A stretch of 64,000 bases of DNA from Marinovum sp034669705. Its GTDB lineage: Bacteria > Pseudomonadota > Alphaproteobacteria > Rhodobacterales > Rhodobacteraceae. The stretch is from assembly GCF_034669705.1 (NCBI RefSeq), contig NZ_JAXMOR010000005.1:124001-188000 (forward strand), read 5' to 3'. Position 1 is the stretch's first letter. Each line of letters opens with the position of its first letter. Shown one piece after another: positions 15,306 through 28,329 of this stretch. The position numbers and the translations under genes were made by a program. Under the pieces are notes generated by a model that had not been told where the DNA came from, did no database searches, and saw only the letters and a list, made by a program, of their open reading frames with translations.

Positions 15306-16535
15306 TTACTCGAGCCCCATGCAGTTGGCGTAGTAGGTCACCGTCGCCGGCCAGTCCGAGAACACGCCGATCACCCCGGCCTCTTCATGCAGGGCGTTGA
15401 GGATGGTGAAGTAATCGCCGTCGGTGTCGGTCGCCTCCTTGACCGACTGGAAATACCAGCCGCCGCCCGAGGTCAGCGGGCCGGAGCGCTCCAGCGTCCA
15501 GGTGGTGATGCCGAGGCCCGCGGCCTGCGCTTCCTTTGCCAGTTCCGAAGCGACCATATTGCCGCTCTCGTCGGTGGTCAGCAGCATCCACATCGGCGGG
15601 GCGATGTAGTTGAGGCCCATCTCCTTCAGCTCCGCCATGGTGTTGGGCCAGGTGGCGGCGTCATCCGGATCATACCCCTCGTCGTTGTACTCATCCATCA
15701 GGTAGACCGCCTGCTGGCCGTACTCGGGCTCATTGTCGACCCAGTACCTGACGATCTCCAGATCGAAGCTCTGCGGCCAGACCCGCTCGGGCGCGATGCC
15801 GGCGGCCTTGTACTCGTCGATCATCTTCTGGGCGTACGCCTCGTAGCTCATGCCGTCGAATGGCATCTCGACCGAGGGCGCCTTGAGCTCGGGGGTGAAA
15901 TCGGCGCCGAGGCTGTCGAAGAGTTCGATCGACTCCGCATGGGTCATCAGCGTGCCGTCCTGCACGGAATAGAGATCGGTGCGCCACTTGGCGGTGGCGT
16001 CCATGTATTCCTCGGCGGTGGTGGCGGCGCTGTTGGCGGCGTCCATCTTGGCCGTCAGGCTGCGGAACTCGGCCAGGGTGATGTCGGAGGCGCGGCATTC
16101 CGCGCCGGCCTTGCTGTCGCCCTCGGCCGGGGTGAAGCCGGCGGTGCATTTCGACGCCAGATCGGTACCAAGGATATTTGTGGTGGTGTGCAGGTCGTTC
16201 TGGGCGTGACGGCAGACCAGTTCCTTGTCGGCGGTGAAGGTCACGTCGCATTCAAGGATGCCCGCCCCCATCCACGCCGCGGCCTTGTTGGCCTCGACCG
16301 TGTGCTCGGGGAACTGCAGCGGCGCGCCGCGGTGGCCGATCGAGAATTTCGACCGCGCCGGTGTCTGGGCCTGGCAGGAAACCAGCTTGTCCTTGAGCGC
16401 GCCCTCTTCCATCCGGTCGATCAGGTAGAAGGGCCGCGGCCCATAGGTGACAGCCTCGGCCAGGGGCGAGGTCTGGGCGATCGCGACGCTGGCGCAGGTG
16501 CCAAGCAGGGCGGCGGTGAAAGTGGTTCGAAGCAT
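15306..16535 (-). CDS. Secreted glycerophosphodiester phosphodiesterase
   Basis: 409 aa. The signal peptide MLRTTFTAALLGTCASVAIA places it in the periplasm. The GDPD TIM-barrel starts with IGHRGAPLQFPEHT, giving the catalytic His-Arg and the Glu of the PEHT block, then ECDVTFTADKELVCRHA. It should hydrolyse glycerophosphodiesters from phospholipids to glycerol-3-phosphate, a phosphate and carbon source. There is an acidic central insertion with TTAEEYMDATAKWRT. The start at 16535 has GGAGGG upstream; the frame remains open to 17066 but has no domain there. The next leftward gene upstream is a small ABM-fold protein. Confidence 0.9.
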   Translation of the reverse strand: MLRTTFTAALLGTCASVAIAQTSPLAEAVTYGPRPFYLIDRMEEGALKDKLVSCQAQTPARSKFSIGHRGAPLQFPEHTVEANKAAAWMGAGILECDVTFTADKELVCRHAQNDLHTTTNILGTDLASKCTAGFTPAEGDSKAGAECRASDITLAEFRSLTAKMDAANSAATTAEEYMDATAKWRTDLYSVQDGTLMTHAESIELFDSLGADFTPELKAPSVEMPFDGMSYEAYAQKMIDEYKAAGIAPERVWPQSFDLEIVRYWVDNEPEYGQQAVYLMDEYNDEGYDPDDAATWPNTMAELKEMGLNYIAPPMWMLLTTDESGNMVASELAKEAQAAGLGITTWTLERSGPLTSGGGWYFQSVKEATDTDGDYFTILNALHEEAGVIGVFSDWPATVTYYANCMGLE

Positions 16536-16630
16536 CTTGTCCCTCCGGGGTGTTTGACTGGCTGCAGGGAAAAGCCAGCAAGGCAAAACCGCTGTGACGG
16601 CGGGATGAAGATTTTGTGCAGGCGCATGGG

Positions 16631-16927
16631 TCACGGCGCCACGAGGTCGTAATGCGCAATCCGTCGGCGCAGGACGAGCTCTGCCTCCTCGGCCGCGATA
16701 TGCGGGCTTTCGTAATCCTCGCCCACAAAGGCCTTGAGCGCCTCGAGATCCCGCCAGACCATGACGAAGGCAAACTCCTGCGGATGGTCGGGCCGGGCGG
16801 CGCCGGGCAGAACCTCGATACAGCCGTCGATGGACGTCATCAGCGGTATCGCGGTCCGGTGAAAGAATTCGGCGAAGGCACGCTCCTTGCCGGGATGGGT
16901 GGTGACCTGAAAGATGCGCAGGATCAT
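16631..16927 (-). CDS. ABM-fold (antibiotic biosynthesis monooxygenase-like) protein
   Basis: 98 aa from the ATG at 16927 with GGGGAGG upstream. ILRIFQVTTHPGKERAFAEFF and FVMVWRDLEALKAFVGEDYESPHI are the typical strand-helix-strand pattern of the dimeric ferredoxin-like ABM domain. Members include quinol monooxygenases and heme-degrading enzymes, but many are of unknown function; specific catalytic residues are not evident. A longer in-frame start at 16996 exists but gives no recognisable sequence. Confidence 0.75.
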   Translation of the reverse strand: MILRIFQVTTHPGKERAFAEFFHRTAIPLMTSIDGCIEVLPGAARPDHPQEFAFVMVWRDLEALKAFVGEDYESPHIAAEEAELVLRRRIAHYDLVAP

Positions 16928-17123
16928 GCGGTGCCTCCCCTTGCTGCCCCCCCATTCTAGCACGGATCGCGCATTTTCGGCACGTCTGATCGCCACATCC
17001 GGCGCGGACCCGGCTCACCGCGGCGCGCGCGGTCTCACACCCTCGTGACAGCGATGACATCGCCATGGCGGGATCACCGCAGCGCGTCTACGCTCTGGCA
17101 CAGGGCCAGACAGGGGGATGCCC

Positions 17124-18344
17124 ATGCCGACCGAACGTTTCACCTTCACCGGCCACTCCGGCGCGCCGCTGGCGGCGCGGCTCGACCTGCCGGACGGGCC
17201 GCATCTGGCCACTGCGCTTTTTGCCCATTGCTTCACCTGTTCCAAGGACATCCCCGCCGCGCGCCGCATCGCCGGCCGGCTGGCGGCCATGGGGATCGCG
17301 GTGCTGCGGTTTGATTTCACCGGGCTCGGCCAGTCAGAGGGCGCCTTTGCCGAGACCACGTTCTCCAGCAATGTCGAGGATCTCGAGGCCGCCTGCTCTG
17401 CGCTCACCGCCAAGGGCATGACGCCCGCGCTGCTGATCGGCCATTCGCTGGGCGGGGCCGCGGTGCTGCGCGCGGCCGGCCGCCTGCCCTCGGTCAAGGC
17501 GGTGGCGACGCTGGGCGCGCCCTTCGATCCCGGCCATGTCACCCACAACTTCGGCGGTTCGCTGGACGAGATCGCCGAGACCGGTGCGGCCGAGGTCACC
17601 CTTGGCGGTCACCGGATCGAGATCGGCCGCGGCTTTGTCGAGGATGTCTCGGCCCAGAACCTCGCCCCCGCCATCGCCGATCTGCACCGCGCGCTGCTGG
17701 TGCTGCATGCGCCGCTCGATGCCGTGGTGGGGATCGAGAATGCGGCCAATATCTTTCTCGCGGCGAAACACCCCAAGAGCTTTGTCACCCTCGACGATGC
17801 CGACCACCTGCTGAGCCGCGCACGCGATGCCGAATATGCCGCCGAGGTGATCGCCGCCTGGGCCGGGCGCTATCTCGACCTCAAGCCGCCGGCCCCGCCC
17901 CCCGGCGCGCCGGAGGGGATCGTGCGGGTCGCCGAGGCCGATCCCGAGGGCTTCCTTCAGGACGTCAACGCCGGGCCGCGGCACCACGTGCTGGCCGACG
18001 AGCCGGAGGCCTATGGCGGCAGCAATCGCGGCATGTCGCCCTATGGCTTTCTCGCCGCCGGGCTCGGTGCCTGCACCTCGATGACGATCCGGATGTATGC
18101 CCGCCGCAAGGGCTGGCCGCTGGCCCATGTCAGCGTCGACGTGAGCCACGACAAGGTGCATGCCCAGGATGCCAAGGACGCTCAGGCGCGCGGCGACAGC
18201 AAGGCCGATCACTTCACCCGGGTGATCCGGCTGGAAGGCGATCTGAGCGAGGAACAGCGCGCCAGGCTGATGGAGATTGCCGATAAATGCCCGGTGCACC
18301 GCACGCTCGAGCGGACCTCGGTCGTGATCACCAAGGCGGCGTGA
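17124..18344 (+). CDS. Bifunctional alpha/beta hydrolase - OsmC family protein
   Basis: 406 aa from 17124, chosen because GGGGG then lies about 6 bases upstream; an ATG at 17118 is too close to it. The N-terminal ~250 residues are an alpha/beta hydrolase with nucleophile elbow GHSLGG and a late DADHLL histidine. The C-terminal ~140 residues are an OsmC/Ohr domain, with one cysteine in LGACTSMTIRMYARRKGW and another in DKCPVHRTLE, expected to reduce organic hydroperoxides through a thiol cycle. The fusion is a known architecture in proteobacteria; how the two activities cooperate is not established. It ends 6 bases from a convergent gene. Confidence 0.9.
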   Translation: MPTERFTFTGHSGAPLAARLDLPDGPHLATALFAHCFTCSKDIPAARRIAGRLAAMGIAVLRFDFTGLGQSEGAFAETTFSSNVEDLEAACSALTAKGMTPALLIGHSLGGAAVLRAAGRLPSVKAVATLGAPFDPGHVTHNFGGSLDEIAETGAAEVTLGGHRIEIGRGFVEDVSAQNLAPAIADLHRALLVLHAPLDAVVGIENAANIFLAAKHPKSFVTLDDADHLLSRARDAEYAAEVIAAWAGRYLDLKPPAPPPGAPEGIVRVAEADPEGFLQDVNAGPRHHVLADEPEAYGGSNRGMSPYGFLAAGLGACTSMTIRMYARRKGWPLAHVSVDVSHDKVHAQDAKDAQARGDSKADHFTRVIRLEGDLSEEQRARLMEIADKCPVHRTLERTSVVITKAA

Positions 18345-18350
18345 GAGGCG

Positions 18351-19505
18351 TTACTCCCAGACGATCTTGCTGCCCCACTGGCGGAACATCTGGCGCACCT
18401 TCGGGGTCATGAACCCCTTGCCCTTGGCATATTGCGGCAGGGTAAAGGAGGAGCCGGCGTTGACCTCGATCACCACCGGTCCGGCGTCGGTCAGGGCGAT
18501 GTCGGTGCTCTGGTAGCGCAGCGGCGCATGCAGGCGCGCCACCCGCTCGTTGACCTCGCGCAGCGCGTCCCAATGCGGCAAGTGCCGGCCGATGATCTCG
18601 CGGCCCGTCTCCGGGTGGGTCTCCAGATGGCGCAGCTCGGGCGCTTGGGATTGCACCAGAGTGCGGATCTCGCCGGTCTCGGGGTCGATGTCGCAGAGCA
18701 TGTTGCCGTCGCGCCAGAAGTTGTCGGCCTGGTTGCGCTGTGCCGGCAGCTTGAGCACCGCCGCCGGCACATGGATGCCATCCTCGCCCACCATGTTGAC
18801 CACCCGCACCGTGGCGGTGGTCTCGGTGTACTCCCTCAGAAAGGCGCAATTGCTGACAAATTTCTGCAGGATGAAGGCGTTCTCGCCGATGATGCTGGCA
18901 AAGAAATGCTCGTAGGACATCGGCCCGTGGTCGCGCAGCATCAGCCCTTCGCAATCGGCCGAGAGGATGGTGAAGACGCCGACCGAGCCCAGCCCGCGCA
19001 TGTTCTTGCCAAAAAGCGGGGCCTCGAGCCCGCCGCCGATCGCCTTGCGCAAAGCCTGCGGGTCGGAAAACGGCCTGCTGCCGTGATAGGCGCGGCCGCT
19101 GCGGTCGATCACCCCCAGCGTTTCCGGCACCGGCAGACCGTCAGCCTCGAGCAGCTTGGCCGAGAGCCACTTGTCCTCGGTCACCGCGAACCAGTGCAGG
19201 TCGTTGACTTCGTGGATTATGGCGTTCTGCAGCAGCCATGAGATGAACTCGCCGCGCTCCTCCTCGCTGTGCGCGGCCGGGTCGTAGAGCCGGAACTTGA
19301 CGTATTCGTCGAGCTCGATCTTCTGTCGTCCCTTGCGGAACTTGGCCGCCTCGATGCCGATGCCGAACGCCCCGCGCCCCGAGGCCCGCGCCGCATGGGC
19401 GATGAGCTCGGTCTTGTTGTAGTCGTGTTTTTCCGAATAGCTCTGCTGATCCCGGGCCACCAGGGCGCCGGTCTCGAGCCCTGCGGTGAGCGTTGCGTCG
19501 GACAT
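18351..19505 (-). CDS. Sugar-transfer-associated ATP-grasp protein
   Basis: 384 aa from the ATG at 19505, preceded by GAGGA. No signal peptide. KNMRGLGSVGVF, FILQKFVSNCAFLREY and ALTDAGPVVIEVNAGSSFTLPQYA resemble the ATP-grasp core: the glycine-rich loop, the lysine/glutamate strand and the metal-binding E-x-N of the last strand. The closest family I can name is ATPgrasp_ST (sugar-transfer-associated), usually found in surface-polysaccharide loci; here no such genes adjoin it. It should join a carboxylate to an amine or similar nucleophile using ATP, with unknown substrate. It is divergent from purB. Confidence 0.7.
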   Translation of the reverse strand: MSDATLTAGLETGALVARDQQSYSEKHDYNKTELIAHAARASGRGAFGIGIEAAKFRKGRQKIELDEYVKFRLYDPAAHSEEERGEFISWLLQNAIIHEVNDLHWFAVTEDKWLSAKLLEADGLPVPETLGVIDRSGRAYHGSRPFSDPQALRKAIGGGLEAPLFGKNMRGLGSVGVFTILSADCEGLMLRDHGPMSYEHFFASIIGENAFILQKFVSNCAFLREYTETTATVRVVNMVGEDGIHVPAAVLKLPAQRNQADNFWRDGNMLCDIDPETGEIRTLVQSQAPELRHLETHPETGREIIGRHLPHWDALREVNERVARLHAPLRYQSTDIALTDAGPVVIEVNAGSSFTLPQYAKGKGFMTPKVRQMFRQWGSKIVWE

Positions 19506-19696
19506 GCTCTTATCCTCTTCGCTTTTGCGGTTACTGACCTCATTTCCGCAACAATGGGGCGAAAATGCGGCCAGTGGTTCGCGAAGCGTGTAAAATTCTC
19601 CGATCCTTGCGGCCAAGCCACGTGCTCTTGTCCCTTGGTCAGCTTGGGCGTATGACCCCGCGCAAACGCCCCAGACCAGCCCGAGAGGACGACCAG

Positions 19697-21004
<1,308 letters not shown>

Positions 21005-21090
21005 CCGACTGGGATTTTGAGCGAATCCCGACCCGTGCTACCCTTGGCAGATGGCGGAGCCCGCTCCGCCCTCACCAAGGGAGAGCCCCC

Positions 21091-21243
21091 ATGTTGAAGA
21101 CCGTTTTCTGTGCCCTGTTTCTGACTGCGCTGCCGGTGATCGGCTATGCCAGCTGCTCGGGTGGCCACCAGGCAATGTCCTGTGCCGAAGGCACCGTCTG
21201 GGATCAATCCGCCGGCGCCTGCGTCGACCGGGCCACGAGCTAG
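21091..21243 (+). CDS. Small secreted cysteine-containing protein
   Basis: 50 aa. Signal peptide MLKTVFCALFLTALPVIGYA, then a 30-residue mature chain SCSGGHQAMSCAEGTVWDQS followed by AGACVDRATS. Three cysteines, with the CAEGTVWDxxxxxCV spacing reminiscent of half a CBM14/peritrophin-like module, which is common in small periplasmic proteins of Rhodobacteraceae. Start chosen at 21091, which makes a clean signal peptide. It lies between purB and the FliG-like gene. Function unknown. Confidence 0.65.
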   Translation: MLKTVFCALFLTALPVIGYASCSGGHQAMSCAEGTVWDQSAGACVDRATS

Positions 21244-21332
21244 ACACGTCGCCGCGCCGCAGCCGGCGCGGCTTCAGCATTTCTTCACCCTTCTCCGGCT
21301 AACTGGTCCCGAAACCTGCCGGAGTGAACGGG

Positions 21333-22415
21333 ATGAACACCGCCAACCTGCCCTCTGTCCGCGGCGCGCCCGCGGGGGCCGCCCCCCCTGCCCGCGCCCG
21401 GTCACGTGCGGCCAACCTCACCCGCAAGCAGAAGGCGGCGATCATCGTGCGGCTCTTGGTCAACGAGGGCACCGAGGTGCCGCTGGCTGAACTGCCCGAA
21501 AGCCTTCAGGCCGACCTGACCCAGCAGATGGGCGCGATGTGCTATGTCGACCGGGCGACCCTGGCCGACGTGGTCGACGAGTTTGCAGACGAGCTGGAAT
21601 CGATCGGTCTGCATTTCTCCGGTGGCATTGCCGGCGCGCTCAATGCGCTCGACGGGCGGATCTCGCCACAGACCGCCGCCCGCCTGCGCAAGGAGGCCGG
21701 GGTACGCCAGACCGGCGATCCCTGGATGCGCATCCGCGCCCTGCCGCTCGAGCGTCTTCTCGAGTTCATCTCGTCAGAGAGCACCGAGGTCGCCGCCGTA
21801 TTGCTGTCGAAGCTCGACACCGCCATGGCGGCCGAGATCCTGTCGAAGATGCCGGGGCCGGCGGCGCGGCGGATCACCTATGCGGTCTCGCTCACCGCCA
21901 ATGTCACGCCCGAGGCGGTGGATCGCATCGGGTTGTCGCTGGCCAGCCAGCTCGACCGCGACCCGGTGCGCGCCTTCAAGGCCGCGCCGGTGGCCCGTGT
22001 CGGCGCCATCCTCAACTCCTCGCCGGCGGCCACCCGCGACGCACTGCTCAGCGGGCTCGAGGAGGAGGACGAGGCCTTTGCCGGCCAGGTCCGCAAGGCG
22101 ATCTTCACCTTCGAGAACATCGGCGACCGGGTGCAGGCGGGCGACGTCCCGGTGATCATGCGCGAGGTCGCGGCCGACGATCTCGCCCGCGCGCTTGCCG
22201 CGGCCAGCGCCAAGGGGCTCGAGGCGATCGTCGACTTCCTGCTCGGCAACATGTCGAAACGCATGGCCGAAAGCCTGCGCGACGAAATGACCGAGGTGGG
22301 CGACCAGAAACCCAAGGAGGCGGAGGCGGCGATGAGCGCCGTGGTGGCGGTCATCCGGCGCTTGGCCGATGCCGGCACCATCACCCTGCTCAGCGATGAA
22401 GATGACGACGGCTGA
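21333..22415 (+). CDS. FliG-like flagellar motor switch protein, orphan and divergent
   Basis: 360 aa from the ATG at 21333 (GGAG 8 bases upstream; GTG at 21324 less likely). After a ~28-residue Ala/Pro-rich head it follows FliG order: LTRKQKAAIIVRLLVNEG (N domain), STEVAAVLLSKLDTAMAAEI (middle), and IFTFENIGDRVQAGDVPVIM ... LLGNMSKRMAESLRDEM (C domain). The middle-domain EHPQ motif that contacts FliM reads ESTE here. No other flagellar genes are near. It may be a second or regulatory FliG, or the switch protein of a divergent motor. The C-terminal torque helix keeps charged residues, but the pattern differs from E. coli. Confidence 0.8.
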   Translation: MNTANLPSVRGAPAGAAPPARARSRAANLTRKQKAAIIVRLLVNEGTEVPLAELPESLQADLTQQMGAMCYVDRATLADVVDEFADELESIGLHFSGGIAGALNALDGRISPQTAARLRKEAGVRQTGDPWMRIRALPLERLLEFISSESTEVAAVLLSKLDTAMAAEILSKMPGPAARRITYAVSLTANVTPEAVDRIGLSLASQLDRDPVRAFKAAPVARVGAILNSSPAATRDALLSGLEEEDEAFAGQVRKAIFTFENIGDRVQAGDVPVIMREVAADDLARALAAASAKGLEAIVDFLLGNMSKRMAESLRDEMTEVGDQKPKEAEAAMSAVVAVIRRLADAGTITLLSDEDDDG

Positions 22416-22456
22416 GCGCGATGGACAGCCGCGGCAAAGGCCCGTAAGGCTGGCCC

Positions 22457-23344
22457 ATGGCTTTCCTGCACATCCCAAGACCGCGCACCGATGCCGGCCG
22501 CGGCATCGCGCTGATGATCGGCACCATGCTGCTGTTTTCGATCCTGGATTCCTGTGCCAAGGAGCTGACCACCCGGATCGGCGTGCCGACCACGCTCTGG
22601 GCGCGCTATGCCGGCCAGACACTGGTTGTCCTGTTGCTTGTCCTGCCGCGGCTGGGCGTGACGCTGCGCACCCGTTACCCGGGGTTGCAACTGGCGCGCT
22701 CGGTCTGCCTGTTTGCCGCGACCTTCTGCTTTTTCAACGGGTTGAGCCGCATCGGCCTGGCCGAGAACACCGCGATCATGGATCTCAACCCGGTGCTGAT
22801 CACCCTCGGCGGGGCGCTGTTTCTGGGCGAGAAGATCGGGCTGCGCAGGGCGCTTGGGATTGGCGCCGCGCTGATCGGCGCGCTGATCATCATCCGCCCC
22901 GGCACCGAGGTCTTCAGCCCGGCGGCGATCTTTCCGCTTGGCGCGGCGCTGTTTTTCTCGGCCTATACGCTGATCACCCGTTTCGTCGGCCGCGACGAGG
23001 ATGCCTGGACCTCGCTGCTTTATACCGCGGCCTTCGGCGGCGTGGTGATGACCGCCCTGCTGCCGGTGGTGGGCCAGATGCCAACCGACGCGGTCTCTTT
23101 CGGGTTGATCGCCGTCATCGGCTGTGTCGCCGCCGCCGGCCAGCTGCTCTTGATCCGCGCGCTGCAGATCAGCGAAGCCGGCACGCTGGCGCCCTTCACC
23201 TATTGCGGGCTGCTCTTTGCCACGCTCTGGGGGGCGCTGATATTTTCCGAGTATCCCGATGCGGCGACCATTCTGGGCGCGACGATCATCGTGGTGTCGG
23301 GGCTTTACGTCTGGTATCGCGAGACCCACGCCAAACCGGCGTGA
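22457..23344 (+). CDS. DMT-superfamily (EamA) transporter
   Basis: 295 aa with about ten hydrophobic segments arranged as two EamA repeats: GIALMIGTMLLFSILDSCAK opens the first and AIFPLGAALFFSAYTLITRF the second. NGLSRIGLAENTAIMDLNPVLITLGGALFLGEKI is the typical end of repeat one. Inner-membrane metabolite exporter of unknown substrate. It converges with the DUF1223 gene end to end, with no gap. Confidence 0.85.
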   Translation: MAFLHIPRPRTDAGRGIALMIGTMLLFSILDSCAKELTTRIGVPTTLWARYAGQTLVVLLLVLPRLGVTLRTRYPGLQLARSVCLFAATFCFFNGLSRIGLAENTAIMDLNPVLITLGGALFLGEKIGLRRALGIGAALIGALIIIRPGTEVFSPAAIFPLGAALFFSAYTLITRFVGRDEDAWTSLLYTAAFGGVVMTALLPVVGQMPTDAVSFGLIAVIGCVAAAGQLLLIRALQISEAGTLAPFTYCGLLFATLWGALIFSEYPDAATILGATIIVVSGLYVWYRETHAKPA

Positions 23345-24064
23345 TCACGGCAGGAGACCCGCCGCCATCATCGGGCCGAACTCGGCCTGCTGCACCAGCA
23401 CCGCCGCCGAACTCACCTCGGGCAGCTCGGCGCGGAAATCACCGCGCCCGTCCCAACGGCCCAACTCCTGCCAGCTCTCGACGATATTGGCATAAGAGAT
23501 GGTGCGCCCGGCGTTTTCGCCCTTGGTGATCTCGGTGGTGGCTTGGGGATCGTAATCCACCAGCATCACCCGCACCTCGCCCGGCAACTCGGACGCCGCG
23601 GTCAGGGTCAGGATGGTCTTGCCGCCGCTCTCTTCCAGCGTCAGAGTCACCGGCCGCGGCCGCGCCTCGTGCTGGGCGATCAGGTCGCTCACGTCCATCG
23701 GGTGGTTGCCGACCACGTGATCGGTGCCGTTGATGATCATCTGCGGCGTATAGATCATCCGCCGTCCCGCCGCCTTGGCATAGCCCTTTTGCCGCCGGGT
23801 GTGGCCCGGCAGGGCAAAGCGGTCCTTCCAGCCGATGTAATCCCAGTAGTCGACATGCAGCGCCAGCGCGATCACGTCGCTTCGTGCCGCCAATTTGTGC
23901 AGCAGCTCGTCGGCCGGCGGACAGGAAGAACAGCCCTGAGAGGTGAAAAGTTCGACAACCACGGGCGCTCCCGGCCCTGCCTCGGCCTGAGCCCGGGCGG
24001 TGCCGGCACCCATTACCCCCGCCAGCCCGAAGGCCGCCGCGCCAAGGATCACGTTCAGCCGCAT
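23345..24064 (-). CDS. DUF1223 thioredoxin-like periplasmic protein
   Basis: 239 aa. Signal peptide of ~25 residues ending ARA. The body begins VVVELFTSQGCSSCPPADELLHKLA, with a C45-x-x-C48 thioredoxin-like active site, then HVDYWDYIGWKDRFALPGHTRRQKGYA and IYTPQMIINGTDHVVG, all hallmarks of DUF1223. These proteins are predicted periplasmic thiol oxidoreductases with no settled role. It is divergent from acnA across 220 bases. Confidence 0.88.
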   Translation of the reverse strand: MRLNVILGAAAFGLAGVMGAGTARAQAEAGPGAPVVVELFTSQGCSSCPPADELLHKLAARSDVIALALHVDYWDYIGWKDRFALPGHTRRQKGYAKAAGRRMIYTPQMIINGTDHVVGNHPMDVSDLIAQHEARPRPVTLTLEESGGKTILTLTAASELPGEVRVMLVDYDPQATTEITKGENAGRTISYANIVESWQELGRWDGRGDFRAELPEVSSAAVLVQQAEFGPMMAAGLLP

Positions 24065-24177
24065 GGAAATTCCTCGTTTCGTCGCATAAGCCTACCTAGA
24101 GGCAGGCGAATGAAATAACCAATCAAGGTTTTGCGATATGGCGCGACGTCCGCACCGGACCGTCACCGAAATTAATT

Positions 24178-24193
24178 GCATACTATCGCATAC
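24178..24193. promoter_or_regulatory. GCATAC direct repeat upstream of acnA
   Basis: GCATAC occurs at 24178-24183 and again at 24188-24193, exactly one helical turn apart, in the region shared by acnA and the divergent DUF1223 gene. A weak promoter candidate for acnA lies downstream (TTGATT at 24211-24216, 17-base spacer, CTATTG at 24234-24239). The repeat could be an operator; I cannot assign a regulator. Confidence 0.35.
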
Positions 24194-24284
24194 AAAGTGC
24201 CGCACCCCCCTTGATTGCGCCCCCCCGACAGGGCTATTGCAGGCATAGCGAAACCCCTTGGCATCATCGGAAGGGAGCCATTCC

Positions 24285-27059
<2,775 letters not shown>

Positions 27060-27110
27060 TCTGGCGCTGGGCCGGCACAGCCGGTCCTGCAGTCTCGTCG
27101 CAAATGACAC

Positions 27111-27143
27111 GGCCCGGAGCACCTGCTCCGGGCCGTTTGCCTT
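27111..27143 (+). terminator. Hairpin terminator after acnA
   Basis: A perfect 10-bp stem (GGCCCGGAGC / GCTCCGGGCC) with a 4-base loop at 27111-27134, followed by GTTTGCCTTT. The T tract is interrupted, but position 52 bases past the acnA stop supports termination. A near copy occurs at 29696. Confidence 0.7.
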
Positions 27144-27300
27144 TGCGGTTCCCCGGGGGGCTTTCCGACATCGCCGCGAGCCGCCGCTCCCGGCCTGTTC
27201 GCCCGGCACCGCGTCACATCACTTGGCGGCGCGGCGGAGTCCGGGCTACGATTGCCGTCATTCCACGCATTCATTCAGACCTGACCCGGAGGTTTTTGGC

Positions 27301-28329
27301 ATGACTTTTGCTGTATTGACGATCAACACGACGTTCAGCGCAACGATGGAAGATGTCTATACGAACCCGGACGAGACGCATTCCTTCACCTTCGCCAGCG
27401 GCGCAGAAGCGAGTTTTCAGGTGCTCGATAGCGATGATGCCATATTCGACGACATCGGTCCGAACGATACCAATCAGATCGTGGGCCCGGATTCGGCGAT
27501 TTTCCTCAAGAGCACTCCCGTCGCCTCGCGTGCAAAATTCACGGTAACACCGGATAACGGCGATCCGTCATTCACCGTCTATGTCGTGTTCGAGAATTCA
27601 ACCGCAAATGACGATTTCAGCCCGCTCAATACGCTCGATTACGCACTGGTCTCGGAAACCCCGATGATCGCCGGGGTCAACTATTCGGTCTCGAACCATA
27701 ACTCTGACGGTACCGTCGACTACTCGAATTTCTCCAACCTTCTGGCGTGTTTCGCCGCCGGCACGCGGATCGCGACGCCCCAGGGCGAAGTCGCGGTGGA
27801 GGCACTGGCAATCGGAGACGAGGTGCTGACCGCCGCGGGCCAGGTCGTGCCGGTCCGGTGGCTCGGGCGCCAATCCGTGACCAGAGCGACCGCCGGCCTG
27901 CGGTGTCAGCCGGTCCGCCTCCGCGCCGGGGCGCTTGGCGACGGGGTCCCTCACAGCGACCTGACCGTCACCGCCGATCATGGCATGGTGATCGACGGTC
28001 TGTTGATCAACGCCGCGGCGCTGGTCAACGGCACCAGCATCGACTGGGTGCCGATGGCGGACCTGCCAGACAGCTTTACCGTCTACCACGTCGAGACCGA
28101 AGCGCATGACGTGATCCTCGCCGAGGGCGCCCCGGCAGAGACCTTTATCGACTACATCGGCCGGCAGGCGTTCGACAATGCCGCCGAGTACCTCGCGCTC
28201 TATGGTGCCGAGCGGATCATCTTCGAAATGCAGACGCCCCGAATTTCCTCGGCGCGTCTGCTGCCGGGCGCGATCCGTCGGCGTCTGGGCCTCGCGGACC
28301 CGGCGGCAGCCGTCTCAGACGCCGGGTGA
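27301..28329 (+). CDS. Hint-domain protein 1 of islet
   Basis: 342 aa from 27301 with GGAGG 8 bases upstream. No signal peptide. Residues 1-149 are an acidic, Thr/Asn/Asp-rich, probably beta-sheet domain I do not recognise. The Hint_2 (Hedgehog/intein) module follows: C150 in CFAAGTRIATP, IGDEVLTAAGQVVPVRWLGR, the TxxH motif T224-A-D-H227, then YHVETEAHDVILAEG and AETFIDYIGRQ. Such modules break the peptide bond before the Cys by an N-to-S acyl shift; no C-terminal intein His-Asn or following extein is seen, so N-terminal cleavage, not splicing, is expected. The tail PRISSARLLPGAIRRRLGL is shared by its four neighbours. First of five paralogues. Confidence 0.88.
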   Translation: MTFAVLTINTTFSATMEDVYTNPDETHSFTFASGAEASFQVLDSDDAIFDDIGPNDTNQIVGPDSAIFLKSTPVASRAKFTVTPDNGDPSFTVYVVFENSTANDDFSPLNTLDYALVSETPMIAGVNYSVSNHNSDGTVDYSNFSNLLACFAAGTRIATPQGEVAVEALAIGDEVLTAAGQVVPVRWLGRQSVTRATAGLRCQPVRLRAGALGDGVPHSDLTVTADHGMVIDGLLINAAALVNGTSIDWVPMADLPDSFTVYHVETEAHDVILAEGAPAETFIDYIGRQAFDNAAEYLALYGAERIIFEMQTPRISSARLLPGAIRRRLGLADPAAAVSDAG

